A stretch of DNA of 64,000 nucleotides from Pseudomonas flavescens (GTDB taxonomy: Bacteria; Pseudomonadota; Gammaproteobacteria; Pseudomonadales; Pseudomonadaceae), in NCBI RefSeq assembly GCF_013408425.1, contig NZ_JACBYV010000001.1, positions 4,154,001-4,218,000 on the forward strand. Reading direction: 5' to 3'. Of this stretch, positions 1 through 10,820 are shown in pieces. The notes under the pieces were generated by a model. It searched no databases. It saw only the letters and a program-made list of their open reading frames with translations, and was not told where the DNA came from. Made by a program: the position numbers and the translations under genes. The first letter of the stretch is position 1; each line of letters opens with the position of its first letter.

Positions 1-423
1 ACCTTCGGCGACGCTGATCAGGTCCGTCGACTTGCGGTTGAATTGCGCGGGCAGCAGGGTGTCTTCGATGGTCAGCGCGGAGATGCCGGCACGCTCCAGT
101 TCGACAACGGTGCGCATCACGTTCAAGGCATTGCCGTAGCCGTGGTCGGCATCGGCGATCACCGGCAGGTTCGATACGCGACCGATGCGGGTGGCCTGCT
201 CGACGAATTCGCTGAGGGTGATGAGGGCGAAATCAGGTGCGGCGAGCACCTGCAGCGAAGCCACAGAACCACCGAGGATACCGACCTCGAAGCCGAGGTC
301 ACCAGCGATCCGGGCGGACATCGGGTCGAAGACCGACGCGGTGTGGTAGCAGGCGTCCGAAGCCAGCAGGGCACGGAAGGCGCGCCGCAGTTCATGGTGA
401 GAAGCACGTTGCATGTTCGACAT
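1..423 (-). CDS. Oxaloacetate decarboxylase / isocitrate lyase-PEP mutase family protein (partial)
   Basis: The frame opens at ATG 423 and runs off the left edge; 141 N-terminal residues are visible. The stretch [11 protein letters not shown] is the Mg-binding DxD segment of the isocitrate lyase/PEP mutase superfamily, preceded by a GGSVAS strand typical of the oxaloacetate decarboxylase branch (P. aeruginosa PA4872 type). Members of that branch decarboxylate oxaloacetate to pyruvate in the cytoplasm with Mg2+. ATG 412 is a second possible start; neither has a strong ribosome binding site. The C-terminal half is outside the window, so the exact subfamily cannot be confirmed. Confidence 0.85.
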   Translation of the reverse strand, partial: MSNMQRASHHELRRAFRALLASDACYHTASVFDPMSARIAGDLGFEVGILGGSVASLQVLAAPDFALITLSEFVEQATRIGRVSNLPVIADADHGYGNALNVMRTVVELERAGISALTIEDTLLPAQFNRKSTDLISVAEG

Positions 424-618
424 AAGGCATTGTCCAAAACGTCAGATGAATCGGGTGCCCAGCGGCCTTGTTCCGGCCACGTTGAGCGAATTCTCGTGTC
501 TTGCAGCTACCGGCACGGACGCGGAACGACAGCTGCATGGGCTGCCTGCGCGCCAATCGGGGTCTCGGGCCACCGGCCATGGCGGATCCAGCCAGGGAGC
601 AGCAATTATCCCGCCAAC

Positions 619-1374
619 TCAGCGCAGGGCCTCGGGCAGCTCTACATCGGGCAGCCACTGGCGGAAAATCGCCGAAAAGCTGCCGTCACGGCGCATTTCC
701 GCCAGCTCGCGCTGCCAGGCAGTGACGATCGCCGGGTCGGTATCCAGGGAGAAGGCGATGTAATACGACGACTCCATGAACACCATCTGCGGCTGCACGT
801 CGGCAGGCGCCAGCTCTGCGGGGGCAAGCATGTCGCGCAGCAGGATGTCCTCCAGCAGGATCAGATTGACCCGCCCATGGGCAAAGATGGTGACCATGGT
901 TTCCGGCGTCGGTACGCCATAAAGGTTCTGCAAACCCTGCTCTTTCAACACCTCGTAGCTGTACCACTGCTTGGGCACGGCCAGCGGGCCGCTGGCGGCG
1001 ACGTCCTCGATGCTGTCGACCTGCAGGTTGCGCGACTTCAGCGAGTAGAACCGCACCTTGCCGTGCAAAATCGGGCCGACCCACTGAAAACGCTTCTCCC
1101 GGTCCGGCGTACGCATCATGGCGAACAGTGCGACATCCGGGTCACGCTGGGCGATGGTGTAGGCACGCGTCCAGGGCATCATCTCGATCTGCGCCTGGGA
1201 GCCGGTGCGGGTAATCAGCTCGCGCACCACATCCACACCAAAACCCTGCAGCTCGCCGTCCTGCATGAACGCGGTAGGCGGGCCAGGCTCGGTAAGGATG
1301 CGCAGCCCGGCGTTCGCGTGTGCGCAAAGCAGCGACACGAGCAACAGCACACCGTAGCGACGCAACGGGCCCAT
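619..1374 (-). CDS. Periplasmic solute-binding protein (SBP_bac_3 type)
   Basis: A protein of about 251 residues with a cleavable signal peptide (hydrophobic VLLLVSLL core, likely cut after ANA). The mature part begins LRILTEPGPP and contains GFGVDVVRELITRTG, the pattern of amino-acid-type extracellular solute-binding proteins. No permease or ATPase gene lies next to it, so it is an orphan binding protein; in Pseudomonas such orphans may serve transport or sensing, and the ligand cannot be told. ATG 1374 is chosen over an upstream in-frame start because AGGGGAT lies about seven bases before it and the signal peptide then starts cleanly. Confidence 0.85.
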   Translation of the reverse strand: MGPLRRYGVLLLVSLLCAHANAGLRILTEPGPPTAFMQDGELQGFGVDVVRELITRTGSQAQIEMMPWTRAYTIAQRDPDVALFAMMRTPDREKRFQWVGPILHGKVRFYSLKSRNLQVDSIEDVAASGPLAVPKQWYSYEVLKEQGLQNLYGVPTPETMVTIFAHGRVNLILLEDILLRDMLAPAELAPADVQPQMVFMESSYYIAFSLDTDPAIVTAWQRELAEMRRDGSFSAIFRQWLPDVELPEALR

Positions 1375-1529
1375 TTGGCCATCCCCTAAATGCTTCAATA
1401 AAATCAGTTGGCCGAGTACCGGAGCCGGTACCACTGGTTTGTCGACGCAAACCTGACGGCGATGACCGTCAATTTTACCGCAGCGCCCGGTTAATTTCAG
1501 CTACCACTGCACCCTGGCCTCTACAAGCG

Positions 1530-1550
1530 GACAAATTGTCTCACTTTGTC
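1530..1550. promoter_or_regulatory. Candidate operator in a divergent intergenic region
   Basis: In the 288-bp gap between the solute-binding gene and the rightward membrane-protein gene, the palindrome GACAAATTGTC (1530-1540) is followed by a second TTGTC at 1546-1550, ten bases after the first TTGTC. Palindrome plus helical-phase direct repeat is a common operator layout. No regulator is identified. Confidence 0.3.
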
Positions 1551-1662
1551 TTGAACCCCCTGACGACGCCGAAGGACTTTGTGGTGATTGCGCCGACATT
1601 CGGGCTGGCGCCTGAGCCTCAGGCAGGCGATCATCGGGGCTCGTCCACCTGCGCGCAATGAC

Positions 1663-2391
1663 ATGACCGATATCACTCAGATGCCCCCCGCGACACACAA
1701 ACCTCGCCCGTTCATCGATCTGCTGATCAGTATTCTGATCCCCTCGCTGATCCTCATGAAGCTCAGCGGCGAAGCTCGCCTGGGCCCGGATGGCGCACTG
1801 GTGCTGGCCCTCGCCTTCCCGCTGTGCTGGGGTGCGTTCGAACTGATCAAGTACCGCAAATTCAACTTCGTCGCCCTGCTCGGCCTGGTCAGCGTGATCC
1901 TCACCGGCGGCATCGGTCTGCTGCACCTGGACAACCAGTGGCTGGCGATCAAGGAAGCGGCCATTCCCGGCCTGATCGGCATCGCCGTGCTGGTGTCGAC
2001 GCGCACCCGCTATCCGTTGATCCGCACACTGCTGTTCAACAAGACGGTGCTCAACGTCGACAAGATTCACGATCGCCTGGAACAGGGCGGTCATACCGAG
2101 CGCTTCGAATCGCGTCTGATGCTTGCCACCTACTGGCTCAGCGGCACCTTTTTCTTCTCCTCGGCGATGAACTACATCCTGGCCAAGTGGATCGTCACCA
2201 GCCCGGCGGGCAGCGAAGCCTTCAACGACGAGCTGGGCCGCATGACGCTGCTCAGCTACCCGATGATCGCCATCCCGTCGATGATCATGCTGATGGCCAT
2301 CTTCTACTACCTGTGGCGCACCATTCATGGTCTGACCGGCCTCAAGCTGGAAGAGATCATGGCCAATGCCGAGCAGGACAAGAAGCCCTGA
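1663..2391 (+). CDS. VC0807-family inner-membrane protein
   Basis: 242 residues, strongly hydrophobic, with about five or six membrane segments (for example FIDLLISILIPSLILMKL, NFVALLGLVSVILTGGIGLL and MTLLSYPMIAIPSMIMLMAIF) and a polar middle section carrying RYPLIRTLLFN and a KIHDRLE stretch. This matches the uncharacterised VC0807 family of proteobacterial membrane proteins; no catalytic motif is visible and the function is unknown. ATG 1663 removes an implausible arginine-rich N-terminal extension. The next gene starts 12 bases downstream on the same strand, so the two are probably co-transcribed. Confidence 0.8.
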   Translation: MTDITQMPPATHKPRPFIDLLISILIPSLILMKLSGEARLGPDGALVLALAFPLCWGAFELIKYRKFNFVALLGLVSVILTGGIGLLHLDNQWLAIKEAAIPGLIGIAVLVSTRTRYPLIRTLLFNKTVLNVDKIHDRLEQGGHTERFESRLMLATYWLSGTFFFSSAMNYILAKWIVTSPAGSEAFNDELGRMTLLSYPMIAIPSMIMLMAIFYYLWRTIHGLTGLKLEEIMANAEQDKKP

Positions 2392-2403
2392 CGACGCCTC
2401 GCC

Positions 2404-2844
2404 TTGCTGGACATCTACGCCTACCTGGGACTGTTCACCAGCGCATTCGGTGCAGCGACGCTGCTCCCCTTGCAGTCCGAGGCGGTGCTGGTGGCACTGC
2501 TGCTCGGCGGCGCCCAGCCAGTGTGGCTACTGCTGCTGGTGGCCAGTGGGGGCAATGTGCTCGGTTCGCTGGTCAACTGGTGGCTCGGCCGTTATATAGA
2601 ACGTTTCCGCGGTCGCCGCTGGTTCCCGGTCAGCGACCAACGCCTGCAGCAAGCGCAAAGCTGGTACGGGCGCTATGGGCGCTGGTCACTGCTGCTCAGC
2701 TGGCTTCCGGTGGTCGGAGACCCGCTGACCCTGGTGGCGGGCATCATGCGTGAACCGCTGTGGCGTTTCGTGCTTATCGTGACCCTGGCGAAAACCACCC
2801 GTTATGCCGTGCTGGCCGCGCTGACACTGGGTTTGAGCAGGTGA
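2404..2844 (+). CDS. YqaA-family small membrane protein (DedA/VTT-like)
   Basis: 146 residues, close to the length of E. coli YqaA. The N-terminal segment LGLFTSAFGAATLLPLQSEA, the GN..GSLVNWWLGR motif and SWLPVVGDPLTLVAGIMR are the conserved core of the small SNARE-associated/DedA-like group, membrane proteins linked elsewhere to lipid flipping or envelope integrity. Start is TTG 2404, just after the preceding stop. The specific role is unknown. Confidence 0.85.
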   Translation: MLDIYAYLGLFTSAFGAATLLPLQSEAVLVALLLGGAQPVWLLLLVASGGNVLGSLVNWWLGRYIERFRGRRWFPVSDQRLQQAQSWYGRYGRWSLLLSWLPVVGDPLTLVAGIMREPLWRFVLIVTLAKTTRYAVLAALTLGLSR

Positions 2845-3033
2845 AAGGACACACTCGGTAACGGCCTGAAAAACGGTGCCAGTTGAGCAACCGGCCCACC
2901 TCCGGGATACTGCGCACCCTGTACACCCACATACTGCCGGGACATCCTCTGGGAAAGGTTCTGAACAATGGGTGCGACAGCTCATCGAATGCAGAGCCGA
3001 CTGTCCATAGAGACGTGAAACAGGGGATCGCCG

Positions 3034-4008
3034 TTGCAAGGTACCAAGCCCACGATGAAACGCAGTGACCTGATCTGGACGCTGATCGGGTTGTGCGCCG
3101 TGGTCGCGTCCTGCTTCCTGCTCTATCGCGAAGTACGCAATATCTCCCTTGACGAAATTGCCGGTAGCCTCAAGGCGATTCCACACCTGAACTGGATTCT
3201 CGCCGCCATCGCCACCCTCGGCGCCTATTCGGCGCTGGCCTGGTACGACCGCATCGCCGTCGCCCATCTGGGCAAGAAGATCTCCTGGCGGTTCATCACC
3301 CTGTGCTCGTTCACCACCTATGCCCTGGCTCATAATATCGGCGCCTCGGTGTTTTCCGGTGCGGTAGTGCGCTATCGCGCCTATCGCACCAAGGGTCTCA
3401 CACCCCATGAAATCGGCATTCTGATCGTCTTCTGCTCCTTCACCTTTGCGCTCGGCACATTGCTGGCCAGCGGCTGCGTGCTGGTGCTGCAGCCGGATCT
3501 GATTCACCGTGTACTGGACGTCACGCCGCTGGTATCGGTGGCTGTTGGCGGTTTCCTGCTGCTGCTGGTGGGTCTCTACGTGCTGGGGTCCTGGCTGCAG
3601 TTCAAACCCTGGACGTTCGGCAAGCTGCATGTCGAGTATCCACGCCTGCGAATCGTCGGTCGTCAGTTGCTGGCAGGCCCTCTGGAGCTGGCCTGCGCGG
3701 CGGCGATCATCTACTTCGCACTGCCCGAGGCCTACAACCCCGGCTATATGGTGGTGCTGGGCGTGTTCCTGGCCTCCTTCTCCCTGGCACTGCTCTCCCA
3801 CGCCCCGGGCGGCCTGGGCGTACTGGAAGTCAGCTTTCTGGCTGCCATGCCGGAAATTCCGGCGCCGGACGTGCTGGCGGCGCTGATCGTGTTCCGCGGC
3901 TTCTATCTGCTGCTGCCGTTCGCGCTGTCGCTGATCGTCGTCCTGGGCTTCGAATGGGGCCAATGGCGCATCCGCCGCGACGGCGTACAAAATCCCCCGT
4001 TGCCCTGA
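3034..4008 (+). CDS. UPF0104 / MprF-flippase-like integral membrane protein
   Basis: About 324 residues with eight or so membrane segments. APGGLGVLEVSFL near the C-terminus is the hallmark glycine-rich motif of the YbhN/MprF transmembrane domain, which in MprF moves aminoacylated phospholipids across the inner membrane. The cytosolic lysyl-transferase domain of full MprF is absent, so this is a stand-alone transmembrane unit; a lipid-translocation role is inference. The start is uncertain: TTG 3034 has AGGGGAT at good spacing, while ATG 3055 gives a protein seven residues shorter. Confidence 0.85.
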   Translation: MQGTKPTMKRSDLIWTLIGLCAVVASCFLLYREVRNISLDEIAGSLKAIPHLNWILAAIATLGAYSALAWYDRIAVAHLGKKISWRFITLCSFTTYALAHNIGASVFSGAVVRYRAYRTKGLTPHEIGILIVFCSFTFALGTLLASGCVLVLQPDLIHRVLDVTPLVSVAVGGFLLLLVGLYVLGSWLQFKPWTFGKLHVEYPRLRIVGRQLLAGPLELACAAAIIYFALPEAYNPGYMVVLGVFLASFSLALLSHAPGGLGVLEVSFLAAMPEIPAPDVLAALIVFRGFYLLLPFALSLIVVLGFEWGQWRIRRDGVQNPPLP

Positions 4009-4078
4009 CGAAGCGGCAGCGCAGCGGCTTCATTCGGCTGGGGTCCATTGACGCTTCACCTATGGCTCTGCGGGTTAC

Positions 4079-4167
4079 GCGAGAAATCTCGCCATGCATC
4101 GTTGAAGGACTTGCCAAGGGAACAGCCACTGCCAGCGCCCTCCGCCTAGCTTGGCGAGATTTTTCGC
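4079..4167. repeat. Inverted repeat with 19-bp arms and 51-bp spacer
   Basis: GCGAGAAATCTCGCCATGC (4079-4097) and the reverse complement of 4149-4167 agree at 17 of 19 positions. The left arm is itself almost palindromic (GCGAGA AA TCTCGC). It fills most of the 231-bp gap before the Hsp70 gene. It could fold as a long hairpin in RNA or be a copy of a dispersed repeat; there is no following T-run. Confidence 0.6.
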
Positions 4168-4239
4168 AGCAACGCGGCTCGCGTTGAAGCATCAACAGCC
4201 CCTAGAATACGCGGCCGTTTTTTCAGGAGCCGCGCGTCA

Positions 4240-5505
4240 ATGTCCTTTTCAACCCCTGCCCGCGCCTGCGGGATCGACTTCGGCACCTCCAACTCCACCG
4301 TTGGCTGGCTGCGCCCGGGCGGCGAAACGCTGATCCCGCTGGAAGACGGCAAGATCACCCTGCCCTCCGTGGTGTTCTTCAACCTCGAAGAGCGCCGCCC
4401 GGTCTATGGGCGCCTGGCCCTGCACGAATACCTGGAAGGCTACGAAGGCCGTCTGATGCGCTCGCTGAAGAGCCTGCTCGGCTCCAAGCTGCTGAAAAGC
4501 GAAACTGCGGTCATGGGCAGCGCGCTGCCGTTCAAGGACCTGCTCGGCTTCTTCATCGGCGAGTTGAAGAAACGCGCCGAAGCGGTTGCCGAACGCCCGT
4601 TCGACGCCGTGGTGCTGGGCCGCCCGGTATTCTTCGTGGATGACGACCCGCTGGCCGACCAGGAAGCCGAGAACACCCTGACCGCCGTGGCACAGAAGCT
4701 GGGCTTCAAGGACGTCTCCTTCCAGTACGAGCCGATCGCCGCAGCCTTCGATTACGAGTCGACCATCAAGCGTGAAGAGCTGGTGCTGATCGTCGATATC
4801 GGCGGCGGTACCTCGGACTTCTCCCTGGTGCGACTGGCACCCGAGCGCCGTCAGCTGGCCGAGCGTCAGGAGGACATCCTGGCCACCGGAGGTGTGCATA
4901 TCGGCGGGACCGACTTCGACAAGCAACTCAGCCTGCAAGGGGTGATGCCGCTGTTCGGTTACGGCAGCCGGATGAAGAGCGACGCGCCGATGCCCACCAG
5001 CATGCACCTCAACCTGGCGACCTGGCACACCATCAACATGGTCTACTCGGCCGCGTCGCAACGGGCACTGCAGAACATGCGCTACGACATCGTCGACCCG
5101 ACCGGCATCGATCGCCTGTTCCGCCTGATCGAGCAGCGCGCCGGCCACTGGCTGGCCATGCAGGTGGAGGACAGCAAGATCGCCCTGACCGAGCAGCGTC
5201 AGCATCCCATCGACCTGCAGCGTATCGAGGCAGGGCTGATCGCCGAGCTGACCCGTGAGCTGTTCGAGGACAGCATCGCCGCGCTGCTCGAACGCATCCG
5301 CGGCAGTGTTAGCGGGCTGCTCGCCAATGCTGGCGTCGGCCTGGAACAGGTCGATACGGTGTTCTTCACCGGCGGTTCCAGCGGTGTACCGGCGCTGCGT
5401 CAGAGCGTGGCTGCACTGCTGCCCAACGCCCGCCACGTTGAAGGCAATACCTTCGGCAGTATCGGCAGCGGGCTGGCCATCGAGGCGAAGAAGCGCTACG
5501 GCTGA
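4240..5505 (+). CDS. Hsp70-family ATPase without a substrate-binding domain (YegD-like)
   Basis: 421 residues, only the actin-like ATPase half of an Hsp70. Phosphate-1 loop GIDFGTSNST (11-20), EPIAAAF (164-170), phosphate-2 VDIGGGTSDF (185-194), GGTDFD (222-227) and adenosine-binding FTGGSSGVP (376-384) are all intact, so ATP binding is expected. The C-terminal peptide-binding domain and lid of DnaK are missing, as in E. coli YegD; the client or partner is unknown. AGGAG lies about ten bases before ATG 4240. No J-domain protein or nucleotide exchange factor is nearby, and no convincing sigma-32 promoter precedes it. Confidence 0.9.
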   Translation: MSFSTPARACGIDFGTSNSTVGWLRPGGETLIPLEDGKITLPSVVFFNLEERRPVYGRLALHEYLEGYEGRLMRSLKSLLGSKLLKSETAVMGSALPFKDLLGFFIGELKKRAEAVAERPFDAVVLGRPVFFVDDDPLADQEAENTLTAVAQKLGFKDVSFQYEPIAAAFDYESTIKREELVLIVDIGGGTSDFSLVRLAPERRQLAERQEDILATGGVHIGGTDFDKQLSLQGVMPLFGYGSRMKSDAPMPTSMHLNLATWHTINMVYSAASQRALQNMRYDIVDPTGIDRLFRLIEQRAGHWLAMQVEDSKIALTEQRQHPIDLQRIEAGLIAELTRELFEDSIAALLERIRGSVSGLLANAGVGLEQVDTVFFTGGSSGVPALRQSVAALLPNARHVEGNTFGSIGSGLAIEAKKRYG

Positions 5506-5576
5506 TACCGAACGGATAGGGACAAGGGATCGCGACTACTCTATATTCTCGCGATCTCACTCCATGGACGGCCACC

Positions 5577-6302
5577 ATGCACACCCTAGAACGTATCTAC
5601 CCGCTGAAAATGGACGAAAGGCTGGCGGCCGACCAGGCGACCCTTGATCTGCATATGCAGCGTTACGAGTTCGCCAGCCGCTCGCTGCAGGGTCAGCGCG
5701 TACTCGATATGGCCTGTGGCTGCGGCTACGGCAGTGCACTGCTGGCCGAACAGCACCCGGACAAGCAGATTACCGGCATCGATATCGATCCCGAAGCGAT
5801 CGCCTACGCCCAGGCCAACTACCAGAAACCCAACCTGCGCTACGTCTGCGCGAACGCGGAGACCTTTGCCGACAGCGAGGGCTTCGACAGCATCGTCAGC
5901 CTGGAAACCATCGAACACCTGCCCGATCCGGTTCGCCTGGTAGACAACTACGCCAGCCTGCTGGCCAAGGGCGGCCGCATCATCGCCTCGGTGCCGACCA
6001 CGCCGACCCTGGATGGCAACCCCCACCACCTCCACGACTTCAGCCCACGCAGCTTCTTCGCGCTGTTCCGCCGCCATGGTCTGAAACCGCGGGAACGCTT
6101 CGAGCAGATCCAGCGCTGGGAGTTTTCCGGATTGTTCAAGAAGCCCAAGAAAGCGGCCCGCCAGCACCGCTCGGAAGGCGTCGGCAACGCCGTATTGGCT
6201 TACTACCGCAGCCACCCGCTGTACCTCTTCAAGCGGCTGTTCTCGATCCTGCGCTATGGCGCCAGCAACCGCTACCTGACCTGCCGTTTCAGCGTCGACT
6301 AG
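5577..6302 (+). CDS. Class I SAM-dependent methyltransferase
   Basis: 241 residues with the Rossmann SAM-binding signature VLDMACGCGYGSALL (motif I, about 42-56), acidic GIDIDPEAI after strand 2, and VSLETIEHLPDP at motif III/IV, the pattern of the Methyltransf_11/UbiG-like group. The C-terminal basic stretch (KKPKKAARQHR) and the final YLFKRLFSILRYG are not informative about substrate. Small-molecule, lipid or glycan methylation are all possible. It stands alone, 71 bp after the Hsp70 gene on the same strand, and ends facing ygiQ. Confidence 0.85.
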   Translation: MHTLERIYPLKMDERLAADQATLDLHMQRYEFASRSLQGQRVLDMACGCGYGSALLAEQHPDKQITGIDIDPEAIAYAQANYQKPNLRYVCANAETFADSEGFDSIVSLETIEHLPDPVRLVDNYASLLAKGGRIIASVPTTPTLDGNPHHLHDFSPRSFFALFRRHGLKPRERFEQIQRWEFSGLFKKPKKAARQHRSEGVGNAVLAYYRSHPLYLFKRLFSILRYGASNRYLTCRFSVD

Positions 6303-6350
6303 TCAGCGGCAAGTGACGAAAGCGGACGCTCGTCTGCCACTTGCGGGAAC

Positions 6351-6382
6351 GCGCCATGCCCGTGATTTCGCGGGCATGGCGC
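6351..6382. terminator. Hairpin between convergent genes
   Basis: A perfect 12-bp stem (GCGCCATGCCCG / CGGGCATGGCGC) with an 8-base loop sits between the rightward methyltransferase gene and leftward ygiQ. There is no clear U-tract, so it may act as a bidirectional terminator or 3-prime stabiliser. Confidence 0.6.
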
Positions 6383-6433
6383 GCTTGCACGATGGATCGC
6401 TGAACGGCGGCTACGGCCTTGAAGCCCACCCGC

Positions 6434-8746
<2,313 letters not shown>

Positions 8747-8960
8747 GGCGATGACCGATTTATTCAGGAATTTCACGGGGCGCGGAATATAGCACATTTT
8801 TTAACCAAACCCGACTGTACCGCTGGGTTAAAACGTCGCTTGGCGGCCTATCCGACGGCGTGCAATATGATTGCGGGCAGTCATCAAAAACCTGCCGCCT
8901 CGGTATACTCTTCAAAGCAGAACAACAACGGTCGTGCACAGGCCACCAAGGAGCCTCCGC

Positions 8961-10814
8961 TTGCAGCGGCTAGCCATATTCCTGATCTCGCTGCTGATGC
9001 TCTCGTGCCTGAGTCTGGGTGCTCGGGGCGACAGCATCACGCTCGATGCCGGCAGCAGTGGCCTGGCGCTCAACCCTCATATCGAACTGCTCGAAGATCC
9101 CGGGGCCCGGCTGAGCATAGCGGACATGGCCGACCCGGCCGTGCAACAACGCTTCGTGCCTGCCCAGGGCAAGGCAAGCGTCGGCCAGAGCCCCAACCCC
9201 TGGTGGATCAAGGTCACCCTGCAAACCAACCAGACAGCGCCGGGCGCCTGGTGGCTGGAAGTCGCCGCCGTCAGCCTGCTCGATCTTCAGCTGTTCCTGC
9301 CCGACGGCGAACGAGGCTGGCAGCTGCGCCAGTCCGGCGAAGTGGTGACCTTCGACGAAGGTCGTGATCATGCCCACCGTCGCCTGCTGTTCCAGCTACC
9401 GGCGCTGAGCGAGCAACCACTGACCCTCTACCTGCGCAGCTTCGACCCTGCGGGCAACTCCTTTCCGTTGAAGGTCTGGCAACTCGATGACCTGAGCACC
9501 CTGAGCGCCAACGAAAACCTCTGGCTCGGCGTGATCTACGGGGTCATCACCGCCCTGCTGCTGTACAACCTGTTCATTTTCTTCGCGCTGCGCGACTCGG
9601 CTTACTTCTGGTACGTGATCACCACCCTGGGGGCGCTGCTGATGATCCTCGGCATGACCGGCCACGGCTTCCAGTACCTGTGGCCGAATGCACCTGTGCC
9701 CTTCTGGCTCGACCGCATCAGTCTGCCGGCGCTATGGGGCTTTGGTGCCTGCCGCTTCACCCAGACGCTGCTGCAGACTCGCCGCCATGTCCCATGGGCC
9801 CATCACCTGCTGACCATAAGCTGCGTGCTGTACGTCGTTGCCGTCACGGCGGATGGCATCGGCCACCGCGCCGTGGGCGCCTGGGTCTTCGTGCTGCTGT
9901 CGTTCACGGCCATTCCCGCAGCGCTCTGGGCCTCCCTCGTGCGCTGGCGCCAGGGCTACTTTCCGGCCTGCCTGTACTTCTGCGGTTACGGCATGATTCT
10001 GGCCAGCGTCAACCTGCTGCTGCTACGCGCCACCGGTGTGATTCAGCCGGCCGCATGGAGCACCTACGTCTTCCCGGTTGCGGTAGCCGTCGAGTCGATT
10101 CTGTTCTCGTTCGCCCTGGCTTACCGCATTCAACTGCTGAAGAACCAGCGCTCCGAAGCACTGCTGCAGGCAGGCCGTGAAAAAAGTGCCCGGCTGGCCC
10201 AGGTACAAGCCAGCGCTGACGAACTGCAACTGGCCGTGGAACAGCGCACCGCGGAACTGAAGGCGACCAACCAGCAGTTGTCACAGCGCGAGCAGGAGCT
10301 GCGCCACGCGGCGTTTCACGACCCGCTGACCGAGCTGCCGAACCGCCGCCACCTGGTCGCGCAATGCGAGAGCGCGCTGCTCAACGCGCACAAGTCGGGT
10401 GAAGCGCTGGCGCTGCTATTGATAGATCTCGATCACTTCAAACCGATCAATGACAGGTATGGCCACGATGCAGGTGACCTGATGCTGCAGCACATCGGCA
10501 GGCGCATCAGGGAACATGTGCGGGCGAGCGACACGGTCGCCCGGCTCGGAGGAGACGAATTCGCCGTACTGATCGGCGGGGCGGATGCGCAAGACCATGC
10601 CCACGATGTCGCCGACCGCCTGCTCGCGGAACTGGCCAAGCCGGTGGCCTATGGCGATCAGAAACTGACGGTGAGCATCAGCATCGGCGTGGCGTTCTAT
10701 CCGCAGCACGCCGAGCAGTTCGCCAGCCTCTACAAGGCCGCTGACCAGGCGCTCTATCAGGCCAAGGCAGCGGGGCGCTCGGGTACCGCCGTGTACGGCG
10801 GCAGCGAGGCGTAG
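8961..10814 (+). CDS. nicD: Membrane diguanylate cyclase with 7TMR-DISM sensor (NicD)
   Basis: 617 residues from TTG 8961, which has AAGGAG seven bases upstream. Order: signal peptide, periplasmic 7TMR-DISMED2 domain (to about 190), seven membrane helices (from about residue 205, LWLGVIYGVITALLLYNLF), a coiled coil (ADELQLAVEQRTAELKATNQ), then a GGDEF domain. The active-site GGDEF is intact (about 530-534), and an RASD inhibitory site sits five residues before it, so the enzyme should make c-di-GMP with product feedback. Position between ygiQ and dnaB matches P. aeruginosa NicD (PA4929), linked there to glutamate-induced biofilm dispersion; the ligand here is inferred only. Confidence 0.9.
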   Translation: MQRLAIFLISLLMLSCLSLGARGDSITLDAGSSGLALNPHIELLEDPGARLSIADMADPAVQQRFVPAQGKASVGQSPNPWWIKVTLQTNQTAPGAWWLEVAAVSLLDLQLFLPDGERGWQLRQSGEVVTFDEGRDHAHRRLLFQLPALSEQPLTLYLRSFDPAGNSFPLKVWQLDDLSTLSANENLWLGVIYGVITALLLYNLFIFFALRDSAYFWYVITTLGALLMILGMTGHGFQYLWPNAPVPFWLDRISLPALWGFGACRFTQTLLQTRRHVPWAHHLLTISCVLYVVAVTADGIGHRAVGAWVFVLLSFTAIPAALWASLVRWRQGYFPACLYFCGYGMILASVNLLLLRATGVIQPAAWSTYVFPVAVAVESILFSFALAYRIQLLKNQRSEALLQAGREKSARLAQVQASADELQLAVEQRTAELKATNQQLSQREQELRHAAFHDPLTELPNRRHLVAQCESALLNAHKSGEALALLLIDLDHFKPINDRYGHDAGDLMLQHIGRRIREHVRASDTVARLGGDEFAVLIGGADAQDHAHDVADRLLAELAKPVAYGDQKLTVSISIGVAFYPQHAEQFASLYKAADQALYQAKAAGRSGTAVYGGSEA

Positions 10815-10820
10815 ATACGC

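Noticed and set aside
4183..4208. Sigma-32 heat-shock promoter before the Hsp70 gene
   Set aside because: GTTGAAG and CCCCTAGA are present but only about nine bases apart, too close for a sigma-32 promoter.
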